Assembly: GCF_044335535.1 (NCBI RefSeq)
Contig: NZ_JBIQVZ010000002.1
Coordinates: forward strand, 682,001-746,000
Length of the DNA: 64,000 nt
Source of the DNA: Mariniflexile sp044335535
GTDB taxonomy: Bacteria > Bacteroidota > Bacteroidia > Flavobacteriales > Flavobacteriaceae
Reading direction: 5' to 3'
Below the pieces are notes generated by a model. That model did not search any database. It saw only the letters and a list, made by a program, of their open reading frames with translations, and was not told where the DNA came from. Both the position numbers and the translations under genes were made by a program. Each line of letters opens with the position of its first letter. Position 1 is the stretch's first letter. Below are positions 1-9,534 of this stretch, piece after piece.

Positions 1-1
1 C

Positions 2-1189
2 ATGAACCCTATGCTTTTTGGTATCGACATAAAAGACACTTCGAAGCCTACCGTTAGTGCTGTTTATGCCTATACTTTAGATGAAAATGCGTCTGTTAAT
101 AAATCAAACTCTAAACAAAAATTAAGGCTTATACCTTTAAAAAGCGGCGATTATACTACTGAAAGTATTGAAGCTTTTGGAAATATCGGTTTTGGTATTG
201 AAACTAATGACCGACAGGATTTGGCGGCAAACTCAAACGGGGTTTACAATATTCAAACCTTTTTAAATGGCAACCAGAATTTTGAAGTCGATTTTAGTGT
301 ATTTTCTTTTGATGAGTCATCGTGCATCAATCAATTTATAGATTATGAGCATTATATTAGTAATAGACAACGTATTCAAAAATTATTCAAAAAAAGCAAT
401 CCGTTAAGCATCTTAAAACCCTCACTAAACGAGGGTGTTTTAACGATTGAAGACAGCACCGCTTCGGTTTATAAAATTCGTGTTTCCGATTTTAAAAACA
501 ACGCATCGTTTGTCACCATCAACATTAAAGGTAACAAAACAACAATTTCAAATCCCAAAGTAGAAAAAACAACACCTTATTATATTACCGCAAATCAATC
601 TACCAATTTAAAGTCAGGTAATGTATCGGTCGATTTTTACCCAGAAACCTTTTATGAAAATTTCTATATGGATTTTAATGTAAATAACGACACCTTAACT
701 TTACATAAAGATATTGTGCCTACTAGAAAAAACTTCACTATAAGCTACGATATTAGTAATTACAAAGATCCCGATAAGGATAAATTGTTTATTGCTAGAT
801 TGGTAGGCTATAAAAAATACCCATTATACTCATTTACAAAAAGAGCCGGTAATATATTATCAACAAGTACAAAAACGTTGGGCACTTATGCGCTTGCAAC
901 CGATACAGTAAAACCCACTATATCAGCTTTAAATTTTAAAGACGGACAATGGTTAAGCAATTTTAGATTTTTGAAAGTTAAGATAAACGACACGCTTTCT
1001 GGAATTTCTAATTACCGAGCAACCGTAAACGGTAAATGGATTTTAATGGAATATGATTACAAAACAAAAACACTTACTTACGATTTTAATGACGACATCG
1101 TTACCGATACTAAGAATGATTTTAAGCTAATTGTAACCGATAATGTTGGAAATAGCGCTACTTTTGAAGCAACATTTTTCAGGAAATAA
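2..1189 (+). CDS. C-terminal part of an M23-family metallopeptidase-like envelope protein (5' truncated)
   Basis: The reading frame is open from the window edge, so the gene begins upstream and the apparent start is not real. The visible ~395 residues resemble the non-catalytic, beta-rich C-terminal half of flavobacterial M23-type peptidases that sit just upstream of a TonB-dependent receptor. The segment opens with NPMLFGIDIKD and ends in Ig-like strands (DTVKPTISAL, LIVTDNVGNS). The zinc-binding LytM domain would be in the missing N-terminal part and cannot be checked here. It ends 17 nt before the receptor gene, so the two are probably co-transcribed. The family call rests on memory of this gene order and C-terminal sequence, not on a visible catalytic motif. 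Confidence 0.6.
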   Translation: MNPMLFGIDIKDTSKPTVSAVYAYTLDENASVNKSNSKQKLRLIPLKSGDYTTESIEAFGNIGFGIETNDRQDLAANSNGVYNIQTFLNGNQNFEVDFSVFSFDESSCINQFIDYEHYISNRQRIQKLFKKSNPLSILKPSLNEGVLTIEDSTASVYKIRVSDFKNNASFVTINIKGNKTTISNPKVEKTTPYYITANQSTNLKSGNVSVDFYPETFYENFYMDFNVNNDTLTLHKDIVPTRKNFTISYDISNYKDPDKDKLFIARLVGYKKYPLYSFTKRAGNILSTSTKTLGTYALATDTVKPTISALNFKDGQWLSNFRFLKVKINDTLSGISNYRATVNGKWILMEYDYKTKTLTYDFNDDIVTDTKNDFKLIVTDNVGNSATFEATFFRK

Positions 1190-1206
1190 CACTTAACAAC
1201 TGCCAT

Positions 1207-3669
1207 TTGAAAACAAATTTTTACGTTTTTACCCTATTATTTTTTTCGATTATTCTTGTTGGTTATTCGCAAACTGCTACCATAAAGGGCATTATTTTAA
1301 ACGAAAACAACACACCCATTGTAAACGTAAACATTAAAACCGATACCAAGGGAACAGTCACCAACCTCAATGGTTTTTATATTTTGGAAATTCCTGCAAA
1401 CCAAGACGTAACTATTGAATTCTCGCATCTATCATACAAAAAAATAGTAAGTGTTTTTAATTTAAAAAATGGTGAGGATTACGAATTTAATCCGGTTATG
1501 AGTACTTCTATAGAACAAATAGCTGCCGTAATTGTTACTAACAAACGCCAACGAGATATTGAAGGTATCATTACCTTAAAACCCGAAACCATTAGAAAAA
1601 TACCTGGTGCCAATGCTGGGGTTGAAAACTTATTGTTAACACTTCCTGGTGTTAGCAACAATAACGAATTAAGTACACAATATTCGGTGCGTGGTGGTAA
1701 TTATGATGAAAACTTGGTATATGTAAACGATATTGAAGTGTACCGCCCCTTTTTGGTTCGTTCTGGACAACAAGAAGGCTTAAGCTTTGTGAATACCGAC
1801 ATGGTGCAGAATGTCGATTTTTCAGCAGGTGGCTTTCAAGCAAAATATGGTGATAAATTATCGTCGGTTTTAGATATTACTTATAAAAACCCTTATCAAT
1901 TTGAAGCGAATGCCGATTTAAGTTTATTGGGTGGCAGTCTTTCTGTTGAAAATATTAGTAAAGATTCTAAATTTTCTGGAATTGTTGGGCTACGGTATCG
2001 CGACAACAGTTTACTGGTAAAAGCTAAAGAAACCGAAACCAATTTTAAACCATCATTTGCTGATGCTCAAGCTTATTTTACTTACAAATTCACAAGCAAG
2101 TTTCATTTAAGTTTTTTAGGAAACGCTTCTATTAACAAATACAACTACCAGCCACAAACACGTCAAACCAATTTTGGCACCCTTGCCGATCCTATGGCTC
2201 TTTTGGTGTTTTACGAAGGCCAGGAAAAAGACCGCTATCAAACGTATTTTGGTGCTTTTAAAGGAACTTACTTTGCAAATGACGATTTAACCTTAAAGCT
2301 AATAGCTTCTAGATACCATACGACCGAAGAAGAGCATTTTGATATTTTGGCACAGTACCGTTTAGGGGAAGTGAATACGAATATTGGCGAAGAAAATTTA
2401 GGGGAAGTAGAATTTAGTAGAGGTATTGGTGGTCAATTGAATCACGGACGAAACGATCTAGATGCTCTAATTACGAATATAGAGCATAAAGGCGATTTTA
2501 AAATTGCTGATAATCGTATTGAATGGGCTTTAAAATATACCAACGAAGATATTCGCGACCGATTGGTTGAATGGGAAATCATAGATTCAGCTGGGTTTTC
2601 AATACGGCCACCAAAAACAATACCTGCAAATGAGCAGCCTTATGTGCCGTATAGTGGTCCTTTAGTACCATTTACAAATGTAAGAGCTACCAATTACACA
2701 CAAATCAATCGAGTTCAAGCCTATGCACAATGGAGCAAGCGAGCAACTATGGGTACCAGTGATGTTTGGTACAATGCCGGGGTTCGTGTGCATAATTGGA
2801 CTGTAAATGGGGATAATATTTCTTCGTCAAATCAAACCGTATTTAGTCCGAGAGCACAATTCGCTATAAAGCCCTATTGGGAAAAGGACATGCTTTTTAG
2901 AATAGCAGCGGGTGTATATTACCAACCACCGTTTTACAGAGAGCTTCGAGATTCAGATGGTGTGGTACAACCTCATGTGAAAGCGCAACAATCGTTTCAC
3001 GTCGTTTTAGGTAATGATTATAGTTTTAAAATGTGGGAGCGCCCTTTTAAACTTACTTCTGAAGCTTATTACAAAAATCTTTCGGATGTAAACCCCTATA
3101 CTTTAGAAAATGTACGTATTCGTTATGCTGCTAACAACAATGCCAAAGCATATGCTTACGGATTGGACATGCGTTTGAATGGTGAATTTGTTCCCGGAAC
3201 CGAATCGTGGTTTAGCTTCGGATACCTAAAAACCGAAGATAACATTGATAACAAAGGCTATATTTCACGCCCTACGGATCAACGTTTAAAATTTGCTGCC
3301 CTATTTCAAGATTACGTGCCTAATGTTCCTAATATGAAACTGTATTTGAATTTAGTCTACAACACCGGTTTACCTGGAGGCTCACCAAGTTATGCCGATC
3401 CATACGATTATCAAAATAGATTACCATCATACAAACGTGCCGATTTAGGTTTGCAATTTGTATTGGTTGATGATAAAAAGCAATTTGAAAGCGGTTGGAA
3501 AAAACCATTTAAAGAGCTCTCTTTTGGGTTTGAAATTTATAACATATTTGATGTACAAAACTCCATTACAAATACTTGGGTGCGCGATGTATATACAAAA
3601 CGCCAATATGCTATTCCAAACTATTTAACGCCAAGGGTTTTTAATGTGAGAACGACCATGAAGTTTTAA
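1207..3669 (+). CDS. TonB-dependent outer-membrane receptor with carboxypeptidase-like N-terminal domain
   Basis: An 820-residue outer-membrane beta-barrel that would take up an unknown ligand using TonB energy. A hydrophobic signal peptide (about residues 1-21, ending VGYSQ) is followed by a CarboxypepD_reg-like domain (about 22-110; the GIILNENNTPIVNVNI pattern). The plug domain is about 115-230 (LTLPGVSNNNELSTQYSVRGG, a classic plug sequence) and the barrel runs to a C-terminal aromatic strand ending in MKF. The start codon is TTG at 1207; no better upstream ATG is in frame. It follows the M23-like gene by 17 nt. Its stop codon directly abuts the stop of the convergent cysteine desulfurase gene, leaving no room for a separate terminator. 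No SusD partner is adjacent, so a polysaccharide role is not suggested. Confidence 0.9.
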   Translation: MKTNFYVFTLLFFSIILVGYSQTATIKGIILNENNTPIVNVNIKTDTKGTVTNLNGFYILEIPANQDVTIEFSHLSYKKIVSVFNLKNGEDYEFNPVMSTSIEQIAAVIVTNKRQRDIEGIITLKPETIRKIPGANAGVENLLLTLPGVSNNNELSTQYSVRGGNYDENLVYVNDIEVYRPFLVRSGQQEGLSFVNTDMVQNVDFSAGGFQAKYGDKLSSVLDITYKNPYQFEANADLSLLGGSLSVENISKDSKFSGIVGLRYRDNSLLVKAKETETNFKPSFADAQAYFTYKFTSKFHLSFLGNASINKYNYQPQTRQTNFGTLADPMALLVFYEGQEKDRYQTYFGAFKGTYFANDDLTLKLIASRYHTTEEEHFDILAQYRLGEVNTNIGEENLGEVEFSRGIGGQLNHGRNDLDALITNIEHKGDFKIADNRIEWALKYTNEDIRDRLVEWEIIDSAGFSIRPPKTIPANEQPYVPYSGPLVPFTNVRATNYTQINRVQAYAQWSKRATMGTSDVWYNAGVRVHNWTVNGDNISSSNQTVFSPRAQFAIKPYWEKDMLFRIAAGVYYQPPFYRELRDSDGVVQPHVKAQQSFHVVLGNDYSFKMWERPFKLTSEAYYKNLSDVNPYTLENVRIRYAANNNAKAYAYGLDMRLNGEFVPGTESWFSFGYLKTEDNIDNKGYISRPTDQRLKFAALFQDYVPNVPNMKLYLNLVYNTGLPGGSPSYADPYDYQNRLPSYKRADLGLQFVLVDDKKQFESGWKKPFKELSFGFEIYNIFDVQNSITNTWVRDVYTKRQYAIPNYLTPRVFNVRTTMKF

Positions 3670-4812
3670 CTAATCAACAAACGCCTTCAAAACGCCAATC
3701 ACATAATCTATTTCTTCCTTAGTATTATATATGCTAAACGAAAACCGAATGGACGGTTTTTGCATATCTTCAGCACTTAGAATTTCAGTCAGCACATGCG
3801 AGTTTTGGTTACTTCCACTTTGGCAAGCACTGCCTTTAGAGCAAGCAATTCCTTTTAAATCTAACTGAAATAACAGCATAGCAGCTTTTTTAGGTGGTAT
3901 TGGCAAACATACATTTACCAATGTATAGGTGCTTTTTTCCATATTACCAGACCTTCCATTGAAAGTGGCGTTGGGAATATCACTTTTAATTTTATTTATG
4001 AAATATTGTTTTAAATCTTTTATGAATGCAGTTTCATTATCTAAATTTTCATAAGCACTTTTCAAAGCCATTTCCAAACCTACAATATTATGAACACTTT
4101 CGGTACCTGCTCGAAGTCCTCGTTCCTGCTCGCCACCAAAAATCAATGGTTTCAATCCTGAATTTTTCCTAATAAATGCAAAACCAACACCCTTTGGTCC
4201 GTGAAACTTATGAGCTGCCACCGCAATAAAATCAACTTGAATATCTTGCAAATCCATTTTATAGTGTCCCACAGACTGTACCGCATCGCTATGAAACAAT
4301 GTATTATTCGCTTTACATAAGCTCGCCACACGTTTCATATCTAAAATATTACCTATTTCATTATTAATATGCATTAAGCTTACTAGCGTTTTATTTTCAG
4401 TTTTCAAAAGCGTTTCCAAATGCAAATAATCAATCTTTCCATTTGGCTTTAAATCAACATAACTAACGGCTATTTTATAGTCTTTAACAAGTTGTTCTAT
4501 AGTATGCAAAACGGCATGATGCTCGATTTTAGAAGTTATAATATGTGTTACTTTTAAATCCCTAACAGCACTTAATAAAATTAAATTATCGGCTTCAGTT
4601 CCTCCAGAAGTAAATATAATCTCGCTTGCCGATACATTTAAATAACTAGCAACGGCTTTTCTTGATTTTTCAATCAATGCCTTGGACGACCTACCAAAAC
4701 TATGCGACGATGAGGCATTACCGTAATTGGTTTTTAAAACTTCGGTCATGGCAGTAATGACTTCATCTTTAACTTGTGTCGTAGCTGCATTATCAAAATA
4801 TACCTGTTGCAT
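3670..4812 (-). CDS. Cysteine desulfurase (NifS/IscS family)
   Basis: A PLP-dependent class V aminotransferase-fold enzyme that removes sulfur from L-cysteine to form a persulfide for Fe-S cluster, thiamine or tRNA thiolation pathways. The 380-residue length is normal. Visible features: N-terminal YFDNAATTQ, cofactor histidine region KIEHHAVL (about 96-103), Schiff-base lysine K202 in AAHKFHGPKG, and the catalytic cysteine C330 in GSACQSG. The loop carrying C330 is short and structured like group I NifS/IscS enzymes. No isc or suf scaffold gene is adjacent, so it could serve tRNA modification rather than a local Fe-S operon. It is transcribed alone, divergently from the lipoprotein gene at 4914. 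Confidence 0.92.
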   Translation of the reverse strand: MQQVYFDNAATTQVKDEVITAMTEVLKTNYGNASSSHSFGRSSKALIEKSRKAVASYLNVSASEIIFTSGGTEADNLILLSAVRDLKVTHIITSKIEHHAVLHTIEQLVKDYKIAVSYVDLKPNGKIDYLHLETLLKTENKTLVSLMHINNEIGNILDMKRVASLCKANNTLFHSDAVQSVGHYKMDLQDIQVDFIAVAAHKFHGPKGVGFAFIRKNSGLKPLIFGGEQERGLRAGTESVHNIVGLEMALKSAYENLDNETAFIKDLKQYFINKIKSDIPNATFNGRSGNMEKSTYTLVNVCLPIPPKKAAMLLFQLDLKGIACSKGSACQSGSNQNSHVLTEILSAEDMQKPSIRFSFSIYNTKEEIDYVIGVLKAFVD

Positions 4813-4913
4813 GTTATTTTTTTAGAGTGTAAAAATAACCAGAATAAAATTATTATTAATATACTACGTTATAATTAACAATTCGTTTATTTTTGCCTTA
4901 AAACCCAAATAGA

Positions 4914-5810
4914 ATGCGTAAATTATTTTTTGTTCTTTTTAGTGTGTGCCTTTTAAGTTTTTATACCTGTGACGATGGAGATGTTATTGATGTTGCGTTT
5001 GATTTTGACAACACTTTTCAAGCCTGTGGAGAAACTGACTTAGTATTTTATAAAACCAAAAACGATCCGTCAGAATCTTTATCCATGTTAATTAATTCCC
5101 TAACACTTGAAACTATTTTAAGTTTTAAAGGCACAGATACTACCATAACTAAATCAGGAACCTTTAATTACAGAACCTACAATAATGCGACATTACCCGC
5201 GAATTTATTTTGTAGTGACGTGCCTTCTTCAGAAATAAAAATAGCCCAAGATTATCAAAGTGCTTCTACAGCTATTATAACGGCTTCTTTAACTGAAGAT
5301 GATAATGATGGTATTCCTGCTGAATTAGAAGATCTTAATGATAATGGTAATTTAACCGATGATGATAGCGATAGTGATGGTATTCCAAACTATTTAGATG
5401 AAGACGATGATGGCGATAATGTACTTACCAAAAGTGAAAAGCCAGATCCAAATGGTGATGGCGATTTAAGTGATGCGCAAGACACCGATGGTGATGGTAC
5501 TCCTGATTATTTGGATGATGATGATGATGGTGATAAGGTTTTAACCCGCGATGAGGAAAATCAATCGGTGGATGAAAACCCTACAAACGATATTAGTTTA
5601 AATGGCATTGCTGATTATTTAAACCCTGAAGTAATATCTACAGTGCCTGCAACGGCTTTTAGAGTGCATACTATTTATAAAAGCTATTTAGTCGAACTTA
5701 AAATAACAGGGATTAGTTTAGAAATTTTATCGCAAGACGAATTTGATTTTGGTGTTTTAGAAAACAAAGCAATATCTACCTTTAGAGAAGAAACACCAGA
5801 TTTTAATTAA
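4914..5810 (+). CDS. Secreted lipoprotein with calcium-binding (thrombospondin type 3-like) repeats
   Basis: A 298-residue protein beginning with a signal peptide whose lipobox-like end is SFYTCDDGD, so Cys19 is the likely lipidated residue and the protein probably sits on the outer membrane. Residues about 123-215 are a run of acidic repeats (DDNDGIPAELEDLNDNG, DSDSDGIPNYLDEDDDGD, DTDGDGTPDYLDDDDDGD), the pattern of TSP type 3 or EF-hand-like Ca2+ loops common in Bacteroidota surface proteins. In related proteins an FKBP-type isomerase domain is sometimes present; none is visible here. The flanking domains were not recognised. Its 3' end overlaps the convergent Smr gene by 4 nt. Confidence 0.75.
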   Translation: MRKLFFVLFSVCLLSFYTCDDGDVIDVAFDFDNTFQACGETDLVFYKTKNDPSESLSMLINSLTLETILSFKGTDTTITKSGTFNYRTYNNATLPANLFCSDVPSSEIKIAQDYQSASTAIITASLTEDDNDGIPAELEDLNDNGNLTDDDSDSDGIPNYLDEDDDGDNVLTKSEKPDPNGDGDLSDAQDTDGDGTPDYLDDDDDGDKVLTRDEENQSVDENPTNDISLNGIADYLNPEVISTVPATAFRVHTIYKSYLVELKITGISLEILSQDEFDFGVLENKAISTFREETPDFN

Positions 5811-6370
5811 CCAGTAGACACATTTTGGTAAATATAAACTTCGGTGGCTCCTAAACCGTATTTTTGGTAATTGGCATCGTAAAATTTTACGTTATCGTAC
5901 TTAGCAAACAAATATTCCAATTCAATTTTTAGCACACCTTCGCCTACTCCATGTATAAAAACTATTTTTTGAATGCGTTTTGATATGGCAAAATCCAATT
6001 GGCGTCTGGCTGTTTCCAATTGTAGTGTTAGCATATCATGATTGCTCATTCCTTTTGATGATTTTACCAATTGGTTAATATGCAAATCGACTTCCATAGT
6101 CGGTTCAAAACGGTCTTTTGCTCTAACTCTGGCCTGCTTTCTTTTGGCAAATTGCTCCTTTTCCTTTAAAGCCGTTGCAGCATTAGCATGTGAAAACAAA
6201 TCCTTTTTAATATTTACTTTAGAAGTTCTTTTAACCAACTCATTACTTTCAAAATCGAGCAAAAAACCATCATCAGTTTCAATTGAAATAGTGTTTCCTA
6301 CTATTTTTTTAACAATGCCAGACATGGCTTCGTCTATAACCAAAACTTTGTCACCTACTTCAAAAATCAT
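5807..6370 (-). CDS. Smr-domain protein (MutS2 C-terminal-like)
   Basis: The 187-residue protein has an N-terminal KOW/SH3-like segment (GDKVLVIDEAMSGIVKKI, about 5-45), a charged linker, and a C-terminal Smr domain (about 90-185). The Smr hallmarks are the conserved DLH near the domain start (EVDLHINQLV) and the HGxGxG loop (FIHGVGEGVLK). Smr domains are nucleases or nucleic-acid-binding modules first seen at the MutS2 C-terminus; here the MutS ATPase is absent, so this is a stand-alone Smr protein, possibly acting on RNA. It lies 5 nt downstream of the small membrane protein gene at 6376 and is probably in one operon with it. Confidence 0.85.
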   Translation of the reverse strand: MIFEVGDKVLVIDEAMSGIVKKIVGNTISIETDDGFLLDFESNELVKRTSKVNIKKDLFSHANAATALKEKEQFAKRKQARVRAKDRFEPTMEVDLHINQLVKSSKGMSNHDMLTLQLETARRQLDFAISKRIQKIVFIHGVGEGVLKIELEYLFAKYDNVKFYDANYQKYGLGATEVYIYQNVSTG

Positions 6371-6375
6371 AAGCT

Positions 6376-6567
6376 TTAATTTTCATCATTATTCAAATCA
6401 TCATCATCTTCTTCTTTACTAGGAATGGTTTTCGATATCCTATAAATACCAATCATCAATATTACAATTCCGCCAATTAAAATATACTGGTTTTGCTCTT
6501 CTCCTGCTTTGGCATAAATAGCCACAACAGCACCAAGCACTATAAATATATAGTTTAAATATTTCAT
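6376..6567 (-). CDS. Small two-helix membrane protein of unknown function
   Basis: A 63-residue protein starting MKYLNYIFIV; another ATG three codons upstream (6576) would add MLI. Two hydrophobic segments (about residues 3-19 and 29-45) are separated by a short charged loop (KAGEEQNQ), and the tail is strongly acidic (KEEDDDDLNNDEN). The pattern is a typical small flavobacterial inner-membrane protein. It sits 5 nt upstream of the Smr gene on the same strand. I do not recognise a named family and assign no function. Confidence 0.6.
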   Translation of the reverse strand: MKYLNYIFIVLGAVVAIYAKAGEEQNQYILIGGIVILMIGIYRISKTIPSKEEDDDDLNNDEN

Positions 6568-6709
6568 TATTAACATGTGAATTTATAGCTCTAAAATTAC
6601 ATCAAAAATTAGACTTTATTTAAGAAACTATCTAAGTTTAGTTAAAAATTTCTTGAAGCAGACTATCCTCGAAGGAGAGCCGTCGGAGAATTATTCAGAT
6701 TAAACATCA

Positions 6710-6900
6710 TTGTTGTCCAATAAAACTTTTTCAATTCTCTACAAACACAGTAATAATGTTATTTTGAAGATATTTCTGATATGATAATTTGCTTTTTGCA
6801 ATAATGAGCTAGTTAGTGATTATTATTTGATGTCAATAGTCTATATTATTTTTTCTATTTTCTTTTAGCAAAACGGTCTTAAATCTTTAATCGAACACTA
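6710..6900 (-). repeat. Dispersed intergenic repeat, copy A
   Basis: This ~190-nt block, read on the minus strand, matches two plus-strand intergenic blocks at 57046-57250 and 62603-62830. Shared landmarks on its minus strand are an opening like TAGTGTTCGATT, the segment AGATTTAAGACCG, the segment AAAGAAAATAGAA, and a closing AGTTTTATTGGACAACAA. It fills most of the 6568-7027 gap; the remainder of that gap shows only AT-rich sequence and, near its right end, a -7-like TATCTTTG (6992-6999) upstream of the T9SS gene without a matching TTG. Confidence 0.7.
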
Positions 6901-7027
6901 AGTATTAATTATAGTAAAAAAGCCTTTTTTTAAAACAACGCCCAAATACACTTTTAATCGCTTAGTGAATAATTAAGTAAAAAAATAACTATATCTTTGT
7001 TAATTAAACACTTAACCTATTTTAATA

Positions 7028-8785
7028 ATGCTAAACAAATTCATCATATTCTTCTCATTATCATGCGCTTTGTCTTATGGACAATTGTCTATAAGAAACG
7101 ATGCTTATATATTTATAACCGATGAAATTGTTTTTGTTGAAGATGATATAAATTTAAATGAATCTGATAGTAAGATTTATTTAAGAGATGAAGCGCAAAT
7201 TATACAAGGCTCAGGCACAACGGGAAATTCTGGTGTTGGAGAATTAAGTGTTTATCAAGAGGCTAATGTTGGCGCTTATGAATATAATTACTGGTGTTCC
7301 CCTATTGGAAGCAAAACCAATAACTTAGTAAATAATCCATTTGGTATTTCGTTATTAAATGATGTTATAGATTTAACAAATTCTACACCTGCAACATACA
7401 TACATTCTAGTTCTTACAACGGCACTTCTACGCCTTTAAACATTGAACCATTTTGGATTTGGAAATATATAGCAGGAAGTACTTACGCCGATTGGGTACA
7501 TGTACAAGGCAATACCACAATAAATCCTGGTGAAGGATTTACTATGAAGGGTACTCAGGGCTCTGGTGATGCACAACGTTTCGACTTTAGAGGCAAACCA
7601 AATAATGGCACTTTAGCTGTAGATGTTTCAAACAATGCATTTACTTTGGTTGGCAATCCGTACCCATCAGCTATGGATGCTTTAGCTTATATTCACGACC
7701 CAGACAATGCAGCGGTTATAACTGGAACTTTATATTATTGGGAGCAAGACCCAAACGTAAACTCTCATTATTTGGCCGATTACCAAGCCGGTTATGCCAC
7801 TTATATCATTGATGCCAGTGGAACAGTTGAAACGACATTACCTGCAACCTTTAATACTTATAATGGTGATGGTAGTATAAACACTGGTGGTGTAGGCACT
7901 GGTTCTAAACTTCCTAAGAGATACATCCCAATTGGGCAAGGCTTTATGGTTGAAGGCACAGCTACCGGTACAGTTAAAGCTAAAAACAGCCATCGTGTTT
8001 TTGTAAAAGAAACAAATGTAGATAGTGAATTTTTTAAAACAACCAATTCAAAAACTCAAAAGGCAGCCAGCACAAGCAGTGGCTTCTCAATAGTACCTTC
8101 CGATTATAAGCGTTTCAGACTAAATATCGATTTTAATAACACGTACACAAGGCAAATAGCACAAACTTTTCATATTTCGGCTACTGAAGGATTTGATTAT
8201 GGATTGGAAACTAAGATTAATGCAAGCGACGTTTTAAAGTCTGATGCCCATTGGATAATTGGTGTTGATTCATACACCGCTGGGGCGCTTACTTTTGATG
8301 AAAGCCTAAAAATTCCTTTAGCTATTAAGGTTGCTAAAAACATGCCAGTACGAATTAGAATTGCTGATGTTCAAAATTTTGAAAATGCATCAAGCATCTA
8401 TATTCATGATACTAAAAATGATACCTATGTAGATTTAAACAATCAAGATTTTAATATCAATTTAGAAGCCGGAAATTATTCGAATCGTTTTGAGGTTACT
8501 TTTACTAAAAACACGTTAAGTAATGATTTTGAAGAGTTTAAAACACTTAAAGTATATCATAACAATTCCACATTAACTTTAAACAATCCAAAAGCTATAA
8601 ACATTCATGTATTGGAATTGATAGATGTTACGGGCAAACGTGTTCTTCATAAAAAAATACAATCTACAGAAACCACACAAAATTATTCTACTAAGGGATT
8701 AAGCGATGGTGTTTATATTGTAAATATTTTATTGGAAAACGATCAGGCTTTTACCAAAAAAATTATTGTGTCTACTAAAAAGTAA
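7028..8785 (+). CDS. T9SS type A sorting-domain secreted protein
   Basis: A 585-residue secreted protein. A signal peptide (about 1-18, ending ALSYGQ) precedes a beta-rich passenger containing YWCSPIG and VGNPYPSAMDA, segments common in flavobacterial surface proteins that hold a spacer and a discoidin-like or Ig-like fold. The last ~75 residues match the T9SS type A C-terminal signal: NIHVLELIDVTGKRVL, GLSDGVYIVNIL and terminal TKKIIVSTKK. The protein should cross the outer membrane through the PorSS and be anchored or released after cleavage of this tail. No enzymatic domain was recognised. It stands alone after a long repeat-bearing gap. Confidence 0.82.
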   Translation: MLNKFIIFFSLSCALSYGQLSIRNDAYIFITDEIVFVEDDINLNESDSKIYLRDEAQIIQGSGTTGNSGVGELSVYQEANVGAYEYNYWCSPIGSKTNNLVNNPFGISLLNDVIDLTNSTPATYIHSSSYNGTSTPLNIEPFWIWKYIAGSTYADWVHVQGNTTINPGEGFTMKGTQGSGDAQRFDFRGKPNNGTLAVDVSNNAFTLVGNPYPSAMDALAYIHDPDNAAVITGTLYYWEQDPNVNSHYLADYQAGYATYIIDASGTVETTLPATFNTYNGDGSINTGGVGTGSKLPKRYIPIGQGFMVEGTATGTVKAKNSHRVFVKETNVDSEFFKTTNSKTQKAASTSSGFSIVPSDYKRFRLNIDFNNTYTRQIAQTFHISATEGFDYGLETKINASDVLKSDAHWIIGVDSYTAGALTFDESLKIPLAIKVAKNMPVRIRIADVQNFENASSIYIHDTKNDTYVDLNNQDFNINLEAGNYSNRFEVTFTKNTLSNDFEEFKTLKVYHNNSTLTLNNPKAINIHVLELIDVTGKRVLHKKIQSTETTQNYSTKGLSDGVYIVNILLENDQAFTKKIIVSTKK

Positions 8786-8847
8786 TAAAAACCAACAACA
8801 CTTCTATGATTTTTTTATAAATTTGAAAGAAAACTAAAAATTATAGT

Positions 8848-9132
8848 ATGTCTTCTTTAGATGATTATATGTTGCCTTGCTTAAATAAAAAATTGTTTGG
8901 TTTTGAATGCATGGGTTGTGGTTTTCAGCGGTCTTTATCCTTAATAATCCATGGTGAATTTGTATCTGCTTTTTATATGTACCCTGCCATATATACTCTT
9001 ATTCCTTTAACTTTATTTATAATATTCAACTTTTTTTTTAAGGTAAAGCATTCAAGTAAAATTATAAATGCGCTTGCAATTGCTTCTGTTATTATAATTA
9101 TTACTAGTTTTATAATTAAGAAAATTAACTAA
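8848..9132 (+). CDS. DUF2752-family small membrane protein
   Basis: The 94-residue protein starts MSSLDDYMLPC and carries the DUF2752 signature of spaced cysteines followed by an arginine (PCLNKKLFGFECMGCGFQRS, residues about 10-29). Two transmembrane helices follow (about 46-66 and 72-90). The role of DUF2752 is unknown; the cysteine cluster resembles a metal or redox site. It is 11 nt upstream of the CCC-motif protein, an arrangement that I recall as recurrent in this family, and the two share the terminator at 9486. Confidence 0.8.
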   Translation: MSSLDDYMLPCLNKKLFGFECMGCGFQRSLSLIIHGEFVSAFYMYPAIYTLIPLTLFIIFNFFFKVKHSSKIINALAIASVIIIITSFIIKKIN

Positions 9133-9143
9133 TCAATTTTAAT

Positions 9144-9470
9144 ATGGAAACACAAAAACTCAACCCAACCATCGTTTATGTTTTAGCAATTTTAGGTTTA
9201 TTATGTTGCTGCTTTGGTGGTCTCGGTTTTATTTTAGCTGGAATTGCTTTTTATATAGCATTTAGCAAATTAAATGCAGCTAAAGCTAACCCCGAAAACT
9301 ATGACCAAGCTAGTGTGAAATCTATGAATACCGCTAAAACAGTAGCTTTAGTCATTCTTATTATTAACATTTTGTACCTAGCTAAAACGATTTATACAAT
9401 ATCTACTGTCGGTTGGGATGTAATAATGGAACAATCACAAAGAGTTTTGGAACAATGGCAAAATAAGTAA
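9144..9470 (+). CDS. CCC-motif membrane protein
   Basis: A 108-residue protein with two hydrophobic segments (about 9-39 and 68-92). The first contains GLLCCCFGGLG, the triple-cysteine motif for which this flavobacterial family is named, and is followed by a soluble loop with KLNAAKANPENY. Function is not known. It is the downstream member of a two-gene unit with the DUF2752 protein, both being cysteine-rich membrane proteins, which suggests a shared role; that link is inference. A strong hairpin terminator follows. Confidence 0.8.
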   Translation: METQKLNPTIVYVLAILGLLCCCFGGLGFILAGIAFYIAFSKLNAAKANPENYDQASVKSMNTAKTVALVILIINILYLAKTIYTISTVGWDVIMEQSQRVLEQWQNK

Positions 9471-9485
9471 TCACTTTATATACAA

Positions 9486-9514
9486 TAAAAAGCGACCATA
9501 TGGTCGCTTTTTTA
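9486..9514. terminator. Bidirectional intrinsic terminator
   Basis: A perfect palindrome GCGACCATATGGTCGC (9492-9507) is flanked by A-tracts on the left and T-tracts on the right, so it can terminate both the DUF2752/CCC unit (plus) and the ornithine aminotransferase gene (minus). Confidence 0.88.
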
Positions 9515-9534
9515 TGTTTAAGCTTTATATAAAA

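Noticed and set aside
6042..6422. 126-codon plus-strand frame opposite the Smr gene
   Set aside because: It is antisense to a clearly coding Smr-domain gene and to the acidic tail of the small membrane protein; the product has no family features.
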